Position numbers and translations under genes: made by a program. From contig NZ_WEZF01000001.1 in NCBI RefSeq assembly GCF_009177065.1, positions 434,001 through 498,000 on the forward strand: a DNA stretch of 64,000 nucleotides. Reading direction: 5' to 3'. Position 1 is the first letter of the stretch. Every line of letters starts with the position of its first letter. Source of the DNA: Tautonia marina. Lineage in GTDB: Bacteria; Planctomycetota; Planctomycetia; Isosphaerales; Isosphaeraceae. The notes beneath the pieces are model-generated. The model was given only the letters and a program-made list of their open reading frames with translations, ran no database searches and was not told where the DNA came from. Below, in pieces: positions 44,692-54,047 of this stretch.

Positions 44692-45705
44692 TTATTCGGC
44701 GGCGGCGGCGATCGGTTCGCCGAAGTCGCCGAGCATGCTCCGCCAGAAGCTGTGAATGTGGTTGGCGTTGTTCTGGGTGTTGTTGAATTCGATCAGGAAC
44801 GTGGGGCCTTGAACGCGGTAGCCGTGCCTTTGGTTGCGCTCGGTGGCGCCGAACCAGGCGAAGGCGACGTTTTCGGGGCCGGCGTCTCGGATCTCGGTCA
44901 ACCAGGCCTCGGCGACTCGGGCGGGCATGTCGAGAGCGTAGGCTTCGACGAGGGTACGGAGCATGTCGCGCTGGGCTTCCGTCATCTCAGCGTAGGAGAG
45001 GCCGATCGGCTCGTCGGTCGGCGGTTGCGGGTCGTTGGCGGATCGAACGTCGTCGGGGACGGTCTCGGAGATGATGGCCGTTGCCTTTTGCTCGTCGCTC
45101 AGGGCCTGGACCAAGCGAAGGGCACGGTCTTCGATCTCGGCCAGGGCACGGAGCCCTTCGCGGGAGCCCTGTCGGACCTCGGCCGGATTCGCGCCGAAGA
45201 AGGCGGGGGTGGCCGAGATAATCGAGCCGTCCTGGATGGTGAAGTTCAGGGAGAGGTGGTGTCCCTCGACCCGCCATCCCCATCGCCCCTGGTTCGAGGG
45301 TTCGCCGAAGACGCTGAAGAAATAGAGCTCGGGGTCGCGGTGGGGGGCGTTGTTCTCCATTTCGTGGAGAATCTGCTCCAGGCTCATGATGGTGGTGGCC
45401 TTGAGCGTTCCCTCGGCGCTAAGGCCGGTGGCAAGCAGTCCCATGGCGAGGGTGCGTTCCTCGGGGGTCATTTGCTTGACGGGCAGGCCTTCGCGTTCTC
45501 GGGGAATGAAGTGCCAGTTGAGGCGTTCGGGGTCGTCAAACGTGAAGGTGGCCAGGTCGCGCTTCGGGTCGTCGAGCGCGTTCAGAAACCGCGTTGCGGC
45601 GTCGGCCATGGCGGCTCCGGGCCGGTCGGCGGCGGCTCCGGCCCAGAGGGCGAGGCTGATGACCCCGATTGTGCCCAGGGCGAGGCTTGGTTTCAGTCCG
45701 CGCAT
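44692..45705 (-). CDS. DUF3500 family exported protein
   Basis: A 337-residue protein with an N-terminal signal peptide (LALGTIGVISLALWAGAAA) and a DUF3500 body: the segments FDDPERLNWHFIPRERE, GRWGWRVEGHHLSLNFTI, ATPAFFGANPAEVRQG, and the C-terminal RVQGPTFLIEFNNTQNNANHIHSFWR. The family's role is unknown. The start is set at 45705, with GGGGAG 8 bases upstream; a longer frame to 45984 lacks support. Confidence 0.87.
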   Translation of the reverse strand: MRGLKPSLALGTIGVISLALWAGAAADRPGAAMADAATRFLNALDDPKRDLATFTFDDPERLNWHFIPREREGLPVKQMTPEERTLAMGLLATGLSAEGTLKATTIMSLEQILHEMENNAPHRDPELYFFSVFGEPSNQGRWGWRVEGHHLSLNFTIQDGSIISATPAFFGANPAEVRQGSREGLRALAEIEDRALRLVQALSDEQKATAIISETVPDDVRSANDPQPPTDEPIGLSYAEMTEAQRDMLRTLVEAYALDMPARVAEAWLTEIRDAGPENVAFAWFGATERNQRHGYRVQGPTFLIEFNNTQNNANHIHSFWRSMLGDFGEPIAAAAE

Positions 45706-46025
45706 CAGGATCACTCCCCAATTGGCGTTGGCGTTGGTAGCGAAGGGGGGACGGCTTCGACCCTCGGAACGAACTCCGATCGCCCGGGAGCCGCCGGCCC
45801 TCGATCCGGGACGGTCAATCGCCCCGATCCGGCTCGTGTCATGGTACCGAGTGTTCAACAGATCGCCAGTCGGCACCGAGCCGGATTTATGAATCGGGTG
45901 GGTTGATTGCGTTGACCCTCTGTGCTTGCGGGTCCAAGATAAGCGTGGTGGGCTGACGGCGTACGGCCCTCGCCCATGCTCCATCGAACGATTCCAGACC
46001 CGATCGAACCGAACCCGAACGACTC
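45706..46025. other. Divergent intergenic region
   Basis: 320 bp between the DUF3500 gene and the reductase gene. It must contain both promoters, but no clear motif stands out. Confidence 0.4.
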
Positions 46026-46916
46026 ATGCCTCGAAACGCCCCCGACCCTCCGCTCGACATTCCTGCCCCTCGCTATCAGACCGACGATCCGGGGATCGCG
46101 CGGGTGGTTTCGAACGTTCGACTGACTCCCGATGGGACGACCGAGATCCGGCATCTGGTGCTTGATCTCTCGGGGCTCGATTACGAGTACCGCGAGGGAC
46201 AAAGCCTTGGGATCATCATTCCCGGCGTCGAGGACCGCGGCCACGCCAGCACCGTGCGGTTCTACTCGATTGCCTCGGGACGAGGGGGAGAAGCGGGACA
46301 GCCGGGCCTGGTGGCGATTTGTGTCAAGCGGGTGGAAGTCGTAGACCCGGAAACCGGCGAGCTGCGCCGAAGTCCTTCCTCTGATTTTCTTTGCGGCGCT
46401 CAGCCCGGAGACGAGATTGCTGTCACCGGGCCGTTTGGAAAGAGTTTTGTGTTGCCCGACGATCCGCGATCGAACCTGATTCTGGCGGCGACCGGGACCG
46501 GAGTGTCTCCGTTTCGCGGATTCCTGCGCCACGTGTTTGTTGAGCGAACGGACTGGCAAGGCCAGGTCCGGCTCTTTGAGGGGGCCCGAGGGGCCGGGGA
46601 ATGCCTCTATCGTCAGGAATTCAACGCTTACCAGCAGGATCACCCCAACTTCCGGGTCCACTACGCCCTGAGCCGCGAAGAAAACGCCCGAGGCGGAGCG
46701 CGGATGTACGTTCATCATCGCATGGAGGAGCAGATCGAGGAGGTTTGGGCCTTGCTGGATCGGGAGGAGACGTTCCTGTTCATCTGCGGGATCAAGGGGA
46801 TGGAGGACCACATTGAGCGGGTGCTCCAGCATCGAGCCGATCGTGACGGGATTTCCTGGGCTGATTTCCGGCGCGTGTTGCAAGACTCGGGGCGGCTGCT
46901 GATCGAGACGTATTGA
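46026..46916 (+). CDS. Plant-type ferredoxin-NADP+ reductase-like protein
   Basis: A 296-residue soluble flavoprotein. FAD-binding motif RFYSIAS (~83-89), the NADP-loop LAATGTGVSPFRGFLRH, the later LFICGIKGMEDHIERVL, and a C-terminal aromatic residue (Tyr, the last residue) match the plant-type FNR fold. It has no iron-sulfur motif of its own. It sits 202 bp before the NfnAB-like pair, so it may feed electrons into or out of the same ferredoxin pool (inference). Confidence 0.87.
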   Translation: MPRNAPDPPLDIPAPRYQTDDPGIARVVSNVRLTPDGTTEIRHLVLDLSGLDYEYREGQSLGIIIPGVEDRGHASTVRFYSIASGRGGEAGQPGLVAICVKRVEVVDPETGELRRSPSSDFLCGAQPGDEIAVTGPFGKSFVLPDDPRSNLILAATGTGVSPFRGFLRHVFVERTDWQGQVRLFEGARGAGECLYRQEFNAYQQDHPNFRVHYALSREENARGGARMYVHHRMEEQIEEVWALLDREETFLFICGIKGMEDHIERVLQHRADRDGISWADFRRVLQDSGRLLIETY

Positions 46917-47118
46917 CACAATCGGCGCAATCGGCGAGGGCGAGTCGGCGGGTTCCCCTGTTCAGCCGCGACACGTGTTGCTACGATGGTGGAACGGGCT
47001 GCGCCTCAAGAGGGGGTGCTACGCCGGTCCAATCCGAGCCTCAGGGCGGGGCAATTGCCCGTCGCGAGTCGACGGGTAACGGTTCTTCGGCCACGTTCAC
47101 CCCGTCCGGTAGACGATC

Positions 47119-48030
47119 ATGTTTCCGATTCTCGAGGCTGAATTTCTCGCGCCTGAGATCAAACGTTTCGTGATCGAGGCGCCCCGAGTCGCCCGCAAAC
47201 GCAAAGCTGGGCAGTTTGTCATCGTTCGTCTGCACGAGCGAGGCGAACGGATTCCCTTGACGATCGCCGACGGCGATGCCGATCGAGGTACAATTACCCT
47301 GATTGTGCAAGGGGTCGGCAAGACGACTCGCTTGATGAACCTGCTCGAAGCCGGCGACTCCGTGCTTGACCTCGTCGGGCCGCTCGGTGAGCCGTCGGAT
47401 GTGCGGACGTACGGGACCGTCGTGGTCATTGGCGGCGGGGTCGGAACCGCGATCGCCTGGCCGACGGCCAGGGCGATGAAAGAGGCCGGCAACCGCGTGG
47501 TAGCGATCGTCGGGGCCAGGACGAAGGAACTCGTTCTGCTCGAACCGGAACTCCAAGCGATCGCCGACGAGCTGGAGATTGTCACCGACGACGGCAGCTA
47601 CGGCCGCAAAGGGGTGGTGGTTGACCCCCTTTGCGAACGGATCATGCGAGGTAGTCGGATCGACCTGGTGCTGGCGATTGGTCCGGTCCGGATGATGCAG
47701 GCCGTTGCCGAGATGACCCGCCCCTCGGGCATTCGAACGATCGTCAGCCTGAACTCATTGATGGTCGATGGCACCGGGATGTGTGGCGGCTGCCGCGTGG
47801 CCACGAAGGACGGGACGCGCTTCGCCTGCGTGGACGGGCCGGAGTTCGACGCCCACATTGTTGACTTCGACGTGCTCGCCCGGCGCAATCGAACCTACTC
47901 GGCGTGCGAGGCGCAATCGCTGAAGGCCTTCCAGGCGAACCCGAAGGCCGCGCTGGATGCGGTTCGCCACTCGTGCCGGCTCGACCAGTCTCATCGTGAT
48001 GAGAGCATGGCGGAGGTGGCTTCCCGATGA
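47119..48030 (+). CDS. NfnA/SudB-like flavoprotein subunit
   Basis: A 303-residue FNR-like subunit with an FAD/NAD domain (RLHERGERIPLTIADGD, GGGVGTAIAWP) and a C-terminal [2Fe-2S]-type cysteine cluster, MCGGCRVATKDGTRFACVDGPEFD. With the overlapping downstream gene it forms a pair like NfnAB (electron-bifurcating ferredoxin:NADP+ oxidoreductase) or the sulfide dehydrogenase SudAB. Start ATG at 47119. It ends in ATGA overlap with the next gene. Confidence 0.86.
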   Translation: MFPILEAEFLAPEIKRFVIEAPRVARKRKAGQFVIVRLHERGERIPLTIADGDADRGTITLIVQGVGKTTRLMNLLEAGDSVLDLVGPLGEPSDVRTYGTVVVIGGGVGTAIAWPTARAMKEAGNRVVAIVGARTKELVLLEPELQAIADELEIVTDDGSYGRKGVVVDPLCERIMRGSRIDLVLAIGPVRMMQAVAEMTRPSGIRTIVSLNSLMVDGTGMCGGCRVATKDGTRFACVDGPEFDAHIVDFDVLARRNRTYSACEAQSLKAFQANPKAALDAVRHSCRLDQSHRDESMAEVASR

Positions 48031-49484
48031 GTCGCAACACCCTGCCACCCAAGGAACGGACGAAAATTCCTCGCCAGGCGATGCCCGAGCAGGAGGCCGA
48101 GCTCCGCCGACACAATTTCGCCGAGGTGAACCAGGGGCTTACCGTCCTTGGCGCCACGACCGAAGCGTTGCGATGTCTCGAATGCGCCAAGCCGGCCTGC
48201 GTGGCGGGCTGCCCGGTCGGCGTGAAGATTCGCGACTTCGTCGAGCTGATTTCGGCGGGCGACTACCTCGGTGCGGCCAGCAAGATCCGAGAGGACAACG
48301 TGCTGCCGGCGATCACCGGGCGCGTTTGTCCTCAGGAAACGCAGTGCGAGGGGTGCTGTATCCTCGGCAAGAAGTTCGAGCCGCTGGGGGTGGGCTACCT
48401 CGAACGGTTTGTGGCCGACTACGAGCGCGAGCATGGCATGGTTGGCCTGCCGGAGATCGCTCCCCCGACCGGCAAGCGGGTGGCGATCATCGGTTCCGGC
48501 CCGGCAGGGTTAAGCGCCGCGGGCGATCTTGTTCGTTGGGGGCACGCGGTCACCGTCTTCGAGGCGCTGCATGAGATCGGCGGCGTCTTGATGTATGGGA
48601 TCCCCGAGTTCCGCTTGCCGAAGGAAATCGTCCGGCAAGAGGTCAACACACTTGGGCAAATGGGGGTCGAGTTCCAGACCAATGTCGTCGTCGGCAAGAC
48701 GGTGACGATCGACGAACTCATGACCGAGGACGGCTACGATGCCGTGCTGGTCGCCACGGGCGCGGGCTTGCCGAAGTTCATGGACCTTCCCGGAGAGCAT
48801 CTGTCGGGGGTTTACTCGGCCAACGAGTTCCTGACGCGCGTCAACCTGATGCATGCCAACGACTTCCCGAATTTCGACGAGCCGGTCTTCGACTGCCGGG
48901 GGCAGGACATCGCCGTCATCGGCGGCGGCAACACGGCGATGGACGCCGTCCGCACGGCTGCCCGCCTGGGAGCCCGGACCAGCACCTTGATTTATCGCCG
49001 GACCGAGGCCGAGATGCCCGCCCGGGTCGAGGAGGTCCGCCACGCCAAGCAAGAGGGAATCGACCTCTTGACCCTGGCCAATCCGGTTGCGTTTCTTGGT
49101 GATGACGAGGGACGCCTGACGGCGGTGCGATGCATCCGGATGGAGCTGGGCGAACCGGACGACTCGGGCCGACGATCGCCGGTGCCGATCGCCGGGTCGG
49201 AGTTCGAACTGCCGGTGGCGATGGCGGTGGTCGCGCTCGGCACGGGGGCGAATCCGCTGGTGCAATCGTCGACCCCTGACATGGCCACGAACCGCAAGGG
49301 GTACATCGCGGCCGATCCAGAGACCTTGCGGACCTCGAAGCCCGGCGTGTTTGCCGCGGGGGACATCGTGACCGGAGGTGCGACGGTGATCCTGGCAATG
49401 GCCGCCGGTCGCACGGCCGCCGCGTCGATCCGAGCGTATCTCGACACCGGCCGCTGGAATGAGGAGTCTCCTTCGCCTGCCTGA
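48027..49484 (+). CDS. NfnB/GltD-like NADPH-binding iron-sulfur flavoprotein
   Basis: A 485-residue glutamate-synthase-small-chain-like protein. The N-terminal cluster motifs CLECAKPACVAGCPVG and CPQETQCEGCC bind [4Fe-4S] clusters. The two nucleotide-binding loops are IIGSGPAGLSAAGDL and VIGGGNTAMDAVRTA, and the C-terminal FAD motif is GVFAAGDIVTGGATVILAMAAGR. The start overlaps the previous stop (ATGA), as in nfnA-nfnB pairs. It could also serve as a GltD for a distant GltB, but the NfnA partner makes transhydrogenase/bifurcation more likely. Confidence 0.9.
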   Translation: MSRNTLPPKERTKIPRQAMPEQEAELRRHNFAEVNQGLTVLGATTEALRCLECAKPACVAGCPVGVKIRDFVELISAGDYLGAASKIREDNVLPAITGRVCPQETQCEGCCILGKKFEPLGVGYLERFVADYEREHGMVGLPEIAPPTGKRVAIIGSGPAGLSAAGDLVRWGHAVTVFEALHEIGGVLMYGIPEFRLPKEIVRQEVNTLGQMGVEFQTNVVVGKTVTIDELMTEDGYDAVLVATGAGLPKFMDLPGEHLSGVYSANEFLTRVNLMHANDFPNFDEPVFDCRGQDIAVIGGGNTAMDAVRTAARLGARTSTLIYRRTEAEMPARVEEVRHAKQEGIDLLTLANPVAFLGDDEGRLTAVRCIRMELGEPDDSGRRSPVPIAGSEFELPVAMAVVALGTGANPLVQSSTPDMATNRKGYIAADPETLRTSKPGVFAAGDIVTGGATVILAMAAGRTAAASIRAYLDTGRWNEESPSPA

Positions 49485-49523
49485 CGATCGCGAAGGAGGA
49501 TCGGGCGACGGAGTGATTGTCAG

Positions 49524-50993
49524 GTGAATGGATCTGCCATGTCGCTTCGAGTGGCCCGGGTGCTGGTGCTGGTCGGTTCGGTTCTGCTTCTGGTGGGGCT
49601 CGGAATCGTGCTGCGCGATCCGAGCATCCCGCTGGGGGTTCCTGGGGAATGGACCTGGGCCCGGCTTGGCGAGGCGGTCGAGCCGGTGGCCGTCAACATC
49701 GGCCTGGGCCTGGCCGGCCTGGTGTTGTATGTCGGTTTTGTGGCGATCGGACGGCGCGACCTGGGCCGATCGACACGCGGGTGGCGTCGTGAGGCGCTCT
49801 GGCTGGGTGCGTTGCTGGTCATGGGGGTGTTTGCCCAGCTCGCCGCCCTGACGGCCGCGCCGCCGGGGTATGGCACGGCCAAGATCGTGACGCTCGCCAT
49901 GAGTGGGTCGAGCGGCTATTACAACGTTGCGCGGACGGAGATGGCGGATGTTTCCGAATTCCTCGGGGCGTATCCCGAATGGATTCGTGAACAAGATGTT
50001 TATCATATCGGCACGCATCCTCCGGGGTTGTTTCTGACAACCCGAACGGCGCTGGCGGTGATGGATGCGTTTCCGGGGCTGGCCCGGAGAATCGACGAGG
50101 CGTTGCCGGTGGATCTGGCCAACGCCTTTCGGGAGATTCTCGGCCCGATGCCGAGAGCCGATCGCGCGGCGTTGGTTCTGATGGCTTCGCTGACGTTGCT
50201 GGCCTGCGCGAGTACGGCGGTGCCGCTGTATCTGTTGATGCGTGGGTCAGGGTATGACGCGGTCGTGTCGTGGTCGGCAGCGAGTTTGTGGCCCCTGGTC
50301 CCTTCGGCGATTCTCTTTCAACCCACGGCGGACACGGCGTTTCCGTTGCTGGCGGCCTCGGCGCTGGCGTTGGCGACGCGTCGGGGGCCGATCGCAGCGG
50401 CGGTGTCGGGAGTGATTCTGGCGGTGGGGATGGTCTTCACGCTGGCGTTCCTGGCGGTGGGGCTGATGGTCGGGCTGATGTTCGCCACGGCCCCCGAGGT
50501 GCCGATTCGGCGCAGGGCAGGGTTGATCCTCGCCACGGGGGTGGGGTTCCTGACGCCGACCTTGCTCGGGTGGCTTGCCACCGGAGCGAACCCGTTTCTG
50601 ATCTGGTGGTGGAATCAGGCCAATCACGCCGGGTTTTATGTCGAACACCCGAGGCAATACGCGGCCTGGCTTTGGATCAACCCGGTTGAGCTGGCCGTGG
50701 CGCTCGGATTACCGGCGTCGGCCTGGGCCGTGGTGGGGCTGGCGAGCGGCCGTGCGCCTCGGGTTTCGTGGATCGCGCTAGGAGTCCTGGTCGTACTGAC
50801 CCTGAGCGGGCGAAGCCTCAGCGAGGTCGCCCGGCTCTGGATCCCGTTCTGCCCGATGCTGCTGGCGGCCTCGGGAGCCGGACAGGCTCGGCTCGGGGGA
50901 GGGGCGGTGACCCTGGCCGTGACCGCCCTGTTGATGGCGCTCCAGGTGGTGATGATGCAACTGACGATCCAGGTCGTCTATCCGGACGTGTGA
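49524..50993 (+). CDS. Polytopic membrane protein, unknown (GT-C-like)
   Basis: 489 residues with about ten hydrophobic helices separated by short loops. A periplasmic-facing loop with YPEWIREQDVYHIGTHPPGLFL carries acidic and His residues in the manner of GT-C glycosyltransferases, but no catalytic motif can be called. A GTG start at 49524 is preceded by GGAG; an ATG at 49539 is an alternative. It follows the NfnB gene by 39 bp and may be read from the same transcript without a functional link. Confidence 0.6.
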   Translation: MNGSAMSLRVARVLVLVGSVLLLVGLGIVLRDPSIPLGVPGEWTWARLGEAVEPVAVNIGLGLAGLVLYVGFVAIGRRDLGRSTRGWRREALWLGALLVMGVFAQLAALTAAPPGYGTAKIVTLAMSGSSGYYNVARTEMADVSEFLGAYPEWIREQDVYHIGTHPPGLFLTTRTALAVMDAFPGLARRIDEALPVDLANAFREILGPMPRADRAALVLMASLTLLACASTAVPLYLLMRGSGYDAVVSWSAASLWPLVPSAILFQPTADTAFPLLAASALALATRRGPIAAAVSGVILAVGMVFTLAFLAVGLMVGLMFATAPEVPIRRRAGLILATGVGFLTPTLLGWLATGANPFLIWWWNQANHAGFYVEHPRQYAAWLWINPVELAVALGLPASAWAVVGLASGRAPRVSWIALGVLVVLTLSGRSLSEVARLWIPFCPMLLAASGAGQARLGGGAVTLAVTALLMALQVVMMQLTIQVVYPDV

Positions 50994-51007
50994 GGATGTT
51001 CGCCTTA

Positions 51008-52615
51008 CTACCTTGCAATGGGCCAGGGGGCGACGCCGCAGCGATCGGCCCACGCATCGTAGAGGGCAGACAGTTCGACAACCGTTTCGGGATGGGCTTC
51101 GGCCAGGTTGTTCAACTCGGTACGGTCGAGGGTCAGGTTGTACAGTTCCCACGGTTCCCCGTGAGGGGCGACGAGCTTCCAGTCGCCCAGGCGGACGGCG
51201 CGGTTCCCCTGGTGTTCCCAGAAGATCGCTCCGCGGTCGATGGGTTCGCCCGCGAAGGCGGGGACGAGGCTGTGGCCTTCGAGCGGTAAGGTCGGGGTGC
51301 CGTTGCGCGTCTTGGGGTAGGTGGCCTCGGCCAGTGCGAGGCAGGTGGGCATGAGGTCGATGACGTGGCCGGGTTGGTGCTCAATCTGCCCGTTGCGGTC
51401 GATGCCTCGGGGCCAGTGGGCGATGAACGGGGTGGCGATCCCGCCTTCGTGGGTGCTCATCTTGAACTTGCGGAAGGGGGTGTCGCAGGCGTTGGCCCAT
51501 TCCAGGCCGGCGCTGGCGTAGGAGAGGCCGGAGCCGAGCGGGGCGCCCGGCTCTCCCCGGCTGAAGCCGCCGGGACCGCCCTCGGCGGAGCAGCCGTTGT
51601 CGGAGAGGAAGAGGATGAGCGTGTTGTCCAGGGCGTCGGCCTCGCGGAGTGCTGTGACGAGCCGCCCGACGGACTGGTCGAGCCGATCGACCTGAGCGGC
51701 ATAAATGGCCATGCGGCGGGCGCGTTCGGCGCGTGCGTCGTCGGAAAGGTCGCTCCAGGGGGCGGCCTCCGGGTCTCGGGGGCTGAGGGGCCATTGCGGG
51801 TCGATCAGGCCCATCTTGAGTTGTCGTTGGTAACGGGCCTCGCGGACGGCATCCCATCCGAGGTCGTAGCGGCCTTCATATTTGGCGATGTCTTCGGGGA
51901 GGGCCTGCAAGGGCCAGTGGGGGGCGATGTGGGCGAGGTAGAGGAAAAACGGACGATCGGAGGCGGCGGCATCCCGAGCGAACCGGATGGCGTGATCGGT
52001 GAAGACATTGGTGACGTAGCCGTCGTCGGGGAACTCGACGCGCTGGTCGTCCTCGACAAAGAAGACTTCGGTGCGGATCTGGAGCGTGTCCTTGAAGTAG
52101 ACGCCGCCGCCGGAGGGGGTGCCGTAGTAGCGGTCGAAGCCTCGGTCGAGCGGCCATCGGCCGGGGGCTGAGCCGACGTGCCACTTGCCGGCCATCAGGG
52201 TCGCGTAGCCGGCGGGGCGGAGGGCCTCGGCAATCGTGACGCATCGGTCGTTGAGGTAGCCTTGATACGACGGCAATCCTCGGTCGCCCACCATGTGCCC
52301 GACCCCCGCCTGGTGCTGATAGAGGCCGGTGAGCAAGGCCGCCCGGGTCGGGCAGCAGCGGGCGGTGTTGGTGAACTGGGAGAAGCGGAGGCCATTCTCG
52401 GCCAGGCGGTCGAGGTTCGGCGTCTCGATTTCGCCGCCGAAGCAGCCGAGATCGGAATAGCCCAGGTCGTCGGCAAGGATGATAACGATGTTCGGTCGCC
52501 GCGGCTCGTCCTCGGCGTTCGCGGCCGCGACCGCGAGGGGGGCCACGAACAGGACCACCGAGGCAAGGGTTCCCCATTGTCGAAGCACGTGTCGAATTCT
52601 GGAACGATCGATCAT
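51008..52615 (-). CDS. Secreted formylglycine-dependent sulfatase
   Basis: A 535-residue arylsulfatase family enzyme with a signal peptide (WGTLASVVLFVAPLAVAAANA). The metal-binding Asp pair is ADDLGYSD (Asp49, Asp50), and the sulfatase signature is CCPTRAALLTG, in which Cys87 would be converted to formylglycine. Further motifs are GKWHVG, FLFLSDNG and FREFK-like segments near DTPFRKFKMSTHEGG. Sulfatases of this type are abundant in planctomycetes and hydrolyse sulfated polysaccharides; the substrate here is not predictable. The start is at 52615, preceded by GAGGAG. Confidence 0.93.
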   Translation of the reverse strand: MIDRSRIRHVLRQWGTLASVVLFVAPLAVAAANAEDEPRRPNIVIILADDLGYSDLGCFGGEIETPNLDRLAENGLRFSQFTNTARCCPTRAALLTGLYQHQAGVGHMVGDRGLPSYQGYLNDRCVTIAEALRPAGYATLMAGKWHVGSAPGRWPLDRGFDRYYGTPSGGGVYFKDTLQIRTEVFFVEDDQRVEFPDDGYVTNVFTDHAIRFARDAAASDRPFFLYLAHIAPHWPLQALPEDIAKYEGRYDLGWDAVREARYQRQLKMGLIDPQWPLSPRDPEAAPWSDLSDDARAERARRMAIYAAQVDRLDQSVGRLVTALREADALDNTLILFLSDNGCSAEGGPGGFSRGEPGAPLGSGLSYASAGLEWANACDTPFRKFKMSTHEGGIATPFIAHWPRGIDRNGQIEHQPGHVIDLMPTCLALAEATYPKTRNGTPTLPLEGHSLVPAFAGEPIDRGAIFWEHQGNRAVRLGDWKLVAPHGEPWELYNLTLDRTELNNLAEAHPETVVELSALYDAWADRCGVAPWPIAR

Positions 52616-52903
52616 GGGGTCGTGCTCCTCGCGTTGGGGCTTGATTCCGTCTGCGCGATGTGACCGTTGGACGATACACGGGACGGCAACCGGCCGCCAC
52701 ACCCATGCGCAAAGGGCACGGGGATCTCGGCCGGACTGAATTATCGGTGTAGGGCAAACGAGTGCTGATCTCAAAGAACTCAAGAACCTTCGCGTTGACG
52801 ACCGCAGGGTTCCCTGCTAACGTTCGCCGGATTGCATCCAATCGTTGAGGTGAGAATGTTCGGCTCTTGGGTCAACACCTGGTCGGGGTGAAGGAGTTCG
52901 GCA

Positions 52904-54010
52904 ATGACGCTCGGTTCGATCGAGTCACGCCGGCTGATGGTTTCGATGAGTGCTGCAGTGGGGTGGATGCTCGTGCTCTCGCTCTCCTCTCCCCGGGCAG
53001 AGGCCGGGGCGCTGTATACCATCCGGAACCTCGGCACCTTGCCGGGCGGCGACCGGTCGGAGGCCCGGGGGCTGAATCACCGGGGGCAGGTCGTCGGGAA
53101 CGCCTATCGGCCGTATCAAGGGGGGCCGAACACGGAACTCGTCGGGGTGCGCTTCGAGCCGGACGGGACCATCCGCACCGAGGGGGGATTCCTGGGTTCC
53201 CACTGGGGGAGGGTCGGGGTCGACGAGTCGGGGCGGGTGGCTCGCGAGGTCGCCCCGGTCGCTTTCGAATACGATCAGTACACCGACCTCAATGAGCGTG
53301 GTCAGGTGACCGGGACGGGCGGCTTCGTGGACGGGACCGACCCGTACCGGGTCGGGTATCGGGCCATCCTGGTCGATGGTGGGAACCGGGTGGATCTCGG
53401 AACACTCGGCGGTCAGTCGTCGGTCGGGTATGGGATCAACGAGGACGGTTATGTTGTTGGATCAGCTCAACAAGCCAACGGAATTACCCGGGCCTTCCTG
53501 TATCGCGATGGCGAGATGATCGACCTGAGCCCGGCCCTTGGGATCGACTCCCGCGGTTGGGCCATGGCCATCAACGACCATGAGCAGATTGTGGGGAGTG
53601 TGTTTCACGATGCCGGGTACAAGGGCTTTCTCCTCGACGGCGAAGAGGTGATCTGGCTCGGGAAGAATGTCGCCCCCTCCGACCTGAATAACCAGGGTGA
53701 GGTGGTGGGAAGCGTCACCGGGAATGATGGTTCAGCGCGAGCATTCCTCTTCCGGGACGATCGGGTGATGGACCTCAACGAGATGTTGCCCGAGAATTCC
53801 GGCTGGATTCTGGAGGAGGCGATCGCGATCAATGACCTTGGCCAGATCGCCGGGACCGGCACGATCGACGGCAAGCGTCGGGCGTACTTTCTGACACCCC
53901 TTTCCGAAGGCGGCCCGCTGCCCGACCCAATTCCCGAGCCGGGGCCGATCGCCGTGTTTGGCCTTGCGGCGGGTTACGTTTGGTTCCGCCGGACCCGGCA
54001 CGGATGCTGA
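52904..54010 (+). CDS. HAF-repeat protein with PEP-CTERM anchor
   Basis: 368 residues with a signal peptide (~residues 10-35). The body consists of degenerate HAF repeats: DLGTLGGQSSVGYGINEDGYVVG and ITRAFLYRDGEMIDLS are full units, and ALNDLGQIAGTGT-like units follow. The C-terminus has a PEP-type sorting signal: PEPGPIAVFGLAAGYVWF then RRTRHG. It is probably exported and processed by an exosortase. The start ATG at 52904 is supported by AAGGAG 7 bases upstream. Confidence 0.88.
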   Translation: MTLGSIESRRLMVSMSAAVGWMLVLSLSSPRAEAGALYTIRNLGTLPGGDRSEARGLNHRGQVVGNAYRPYQGGPNTELVGVRFEPDGTIRTEGGFLGSHWGRVGVDESGRVAREVAPVAFEYDQYTDLNERGQVTGTGGFVDGTDPYRVGYRAILVDGGNRVDLGTLGGQSSVGYGINEDGYVVGSAQQANGITRAFLYRDGEMIDLSPALGIDSRGWAMAINDHEQIVGSVFHDAGYKGFLLDGEEVIWLGKNVAPSDLNNQGEVVGSVTGNDGSARAFLFRDDRVMDLNEMLPENSGWILEEAIAINDLGQIAGTGTIDGKRRAYFLTPLSEGGPLPDPIPEPGPIAVFGLAAGYVWFRRTRHGC

Positions 54011-54047
54011 TCGGCAAGGCTGAGCGATCTCTCAAAGCATCGGCAAC

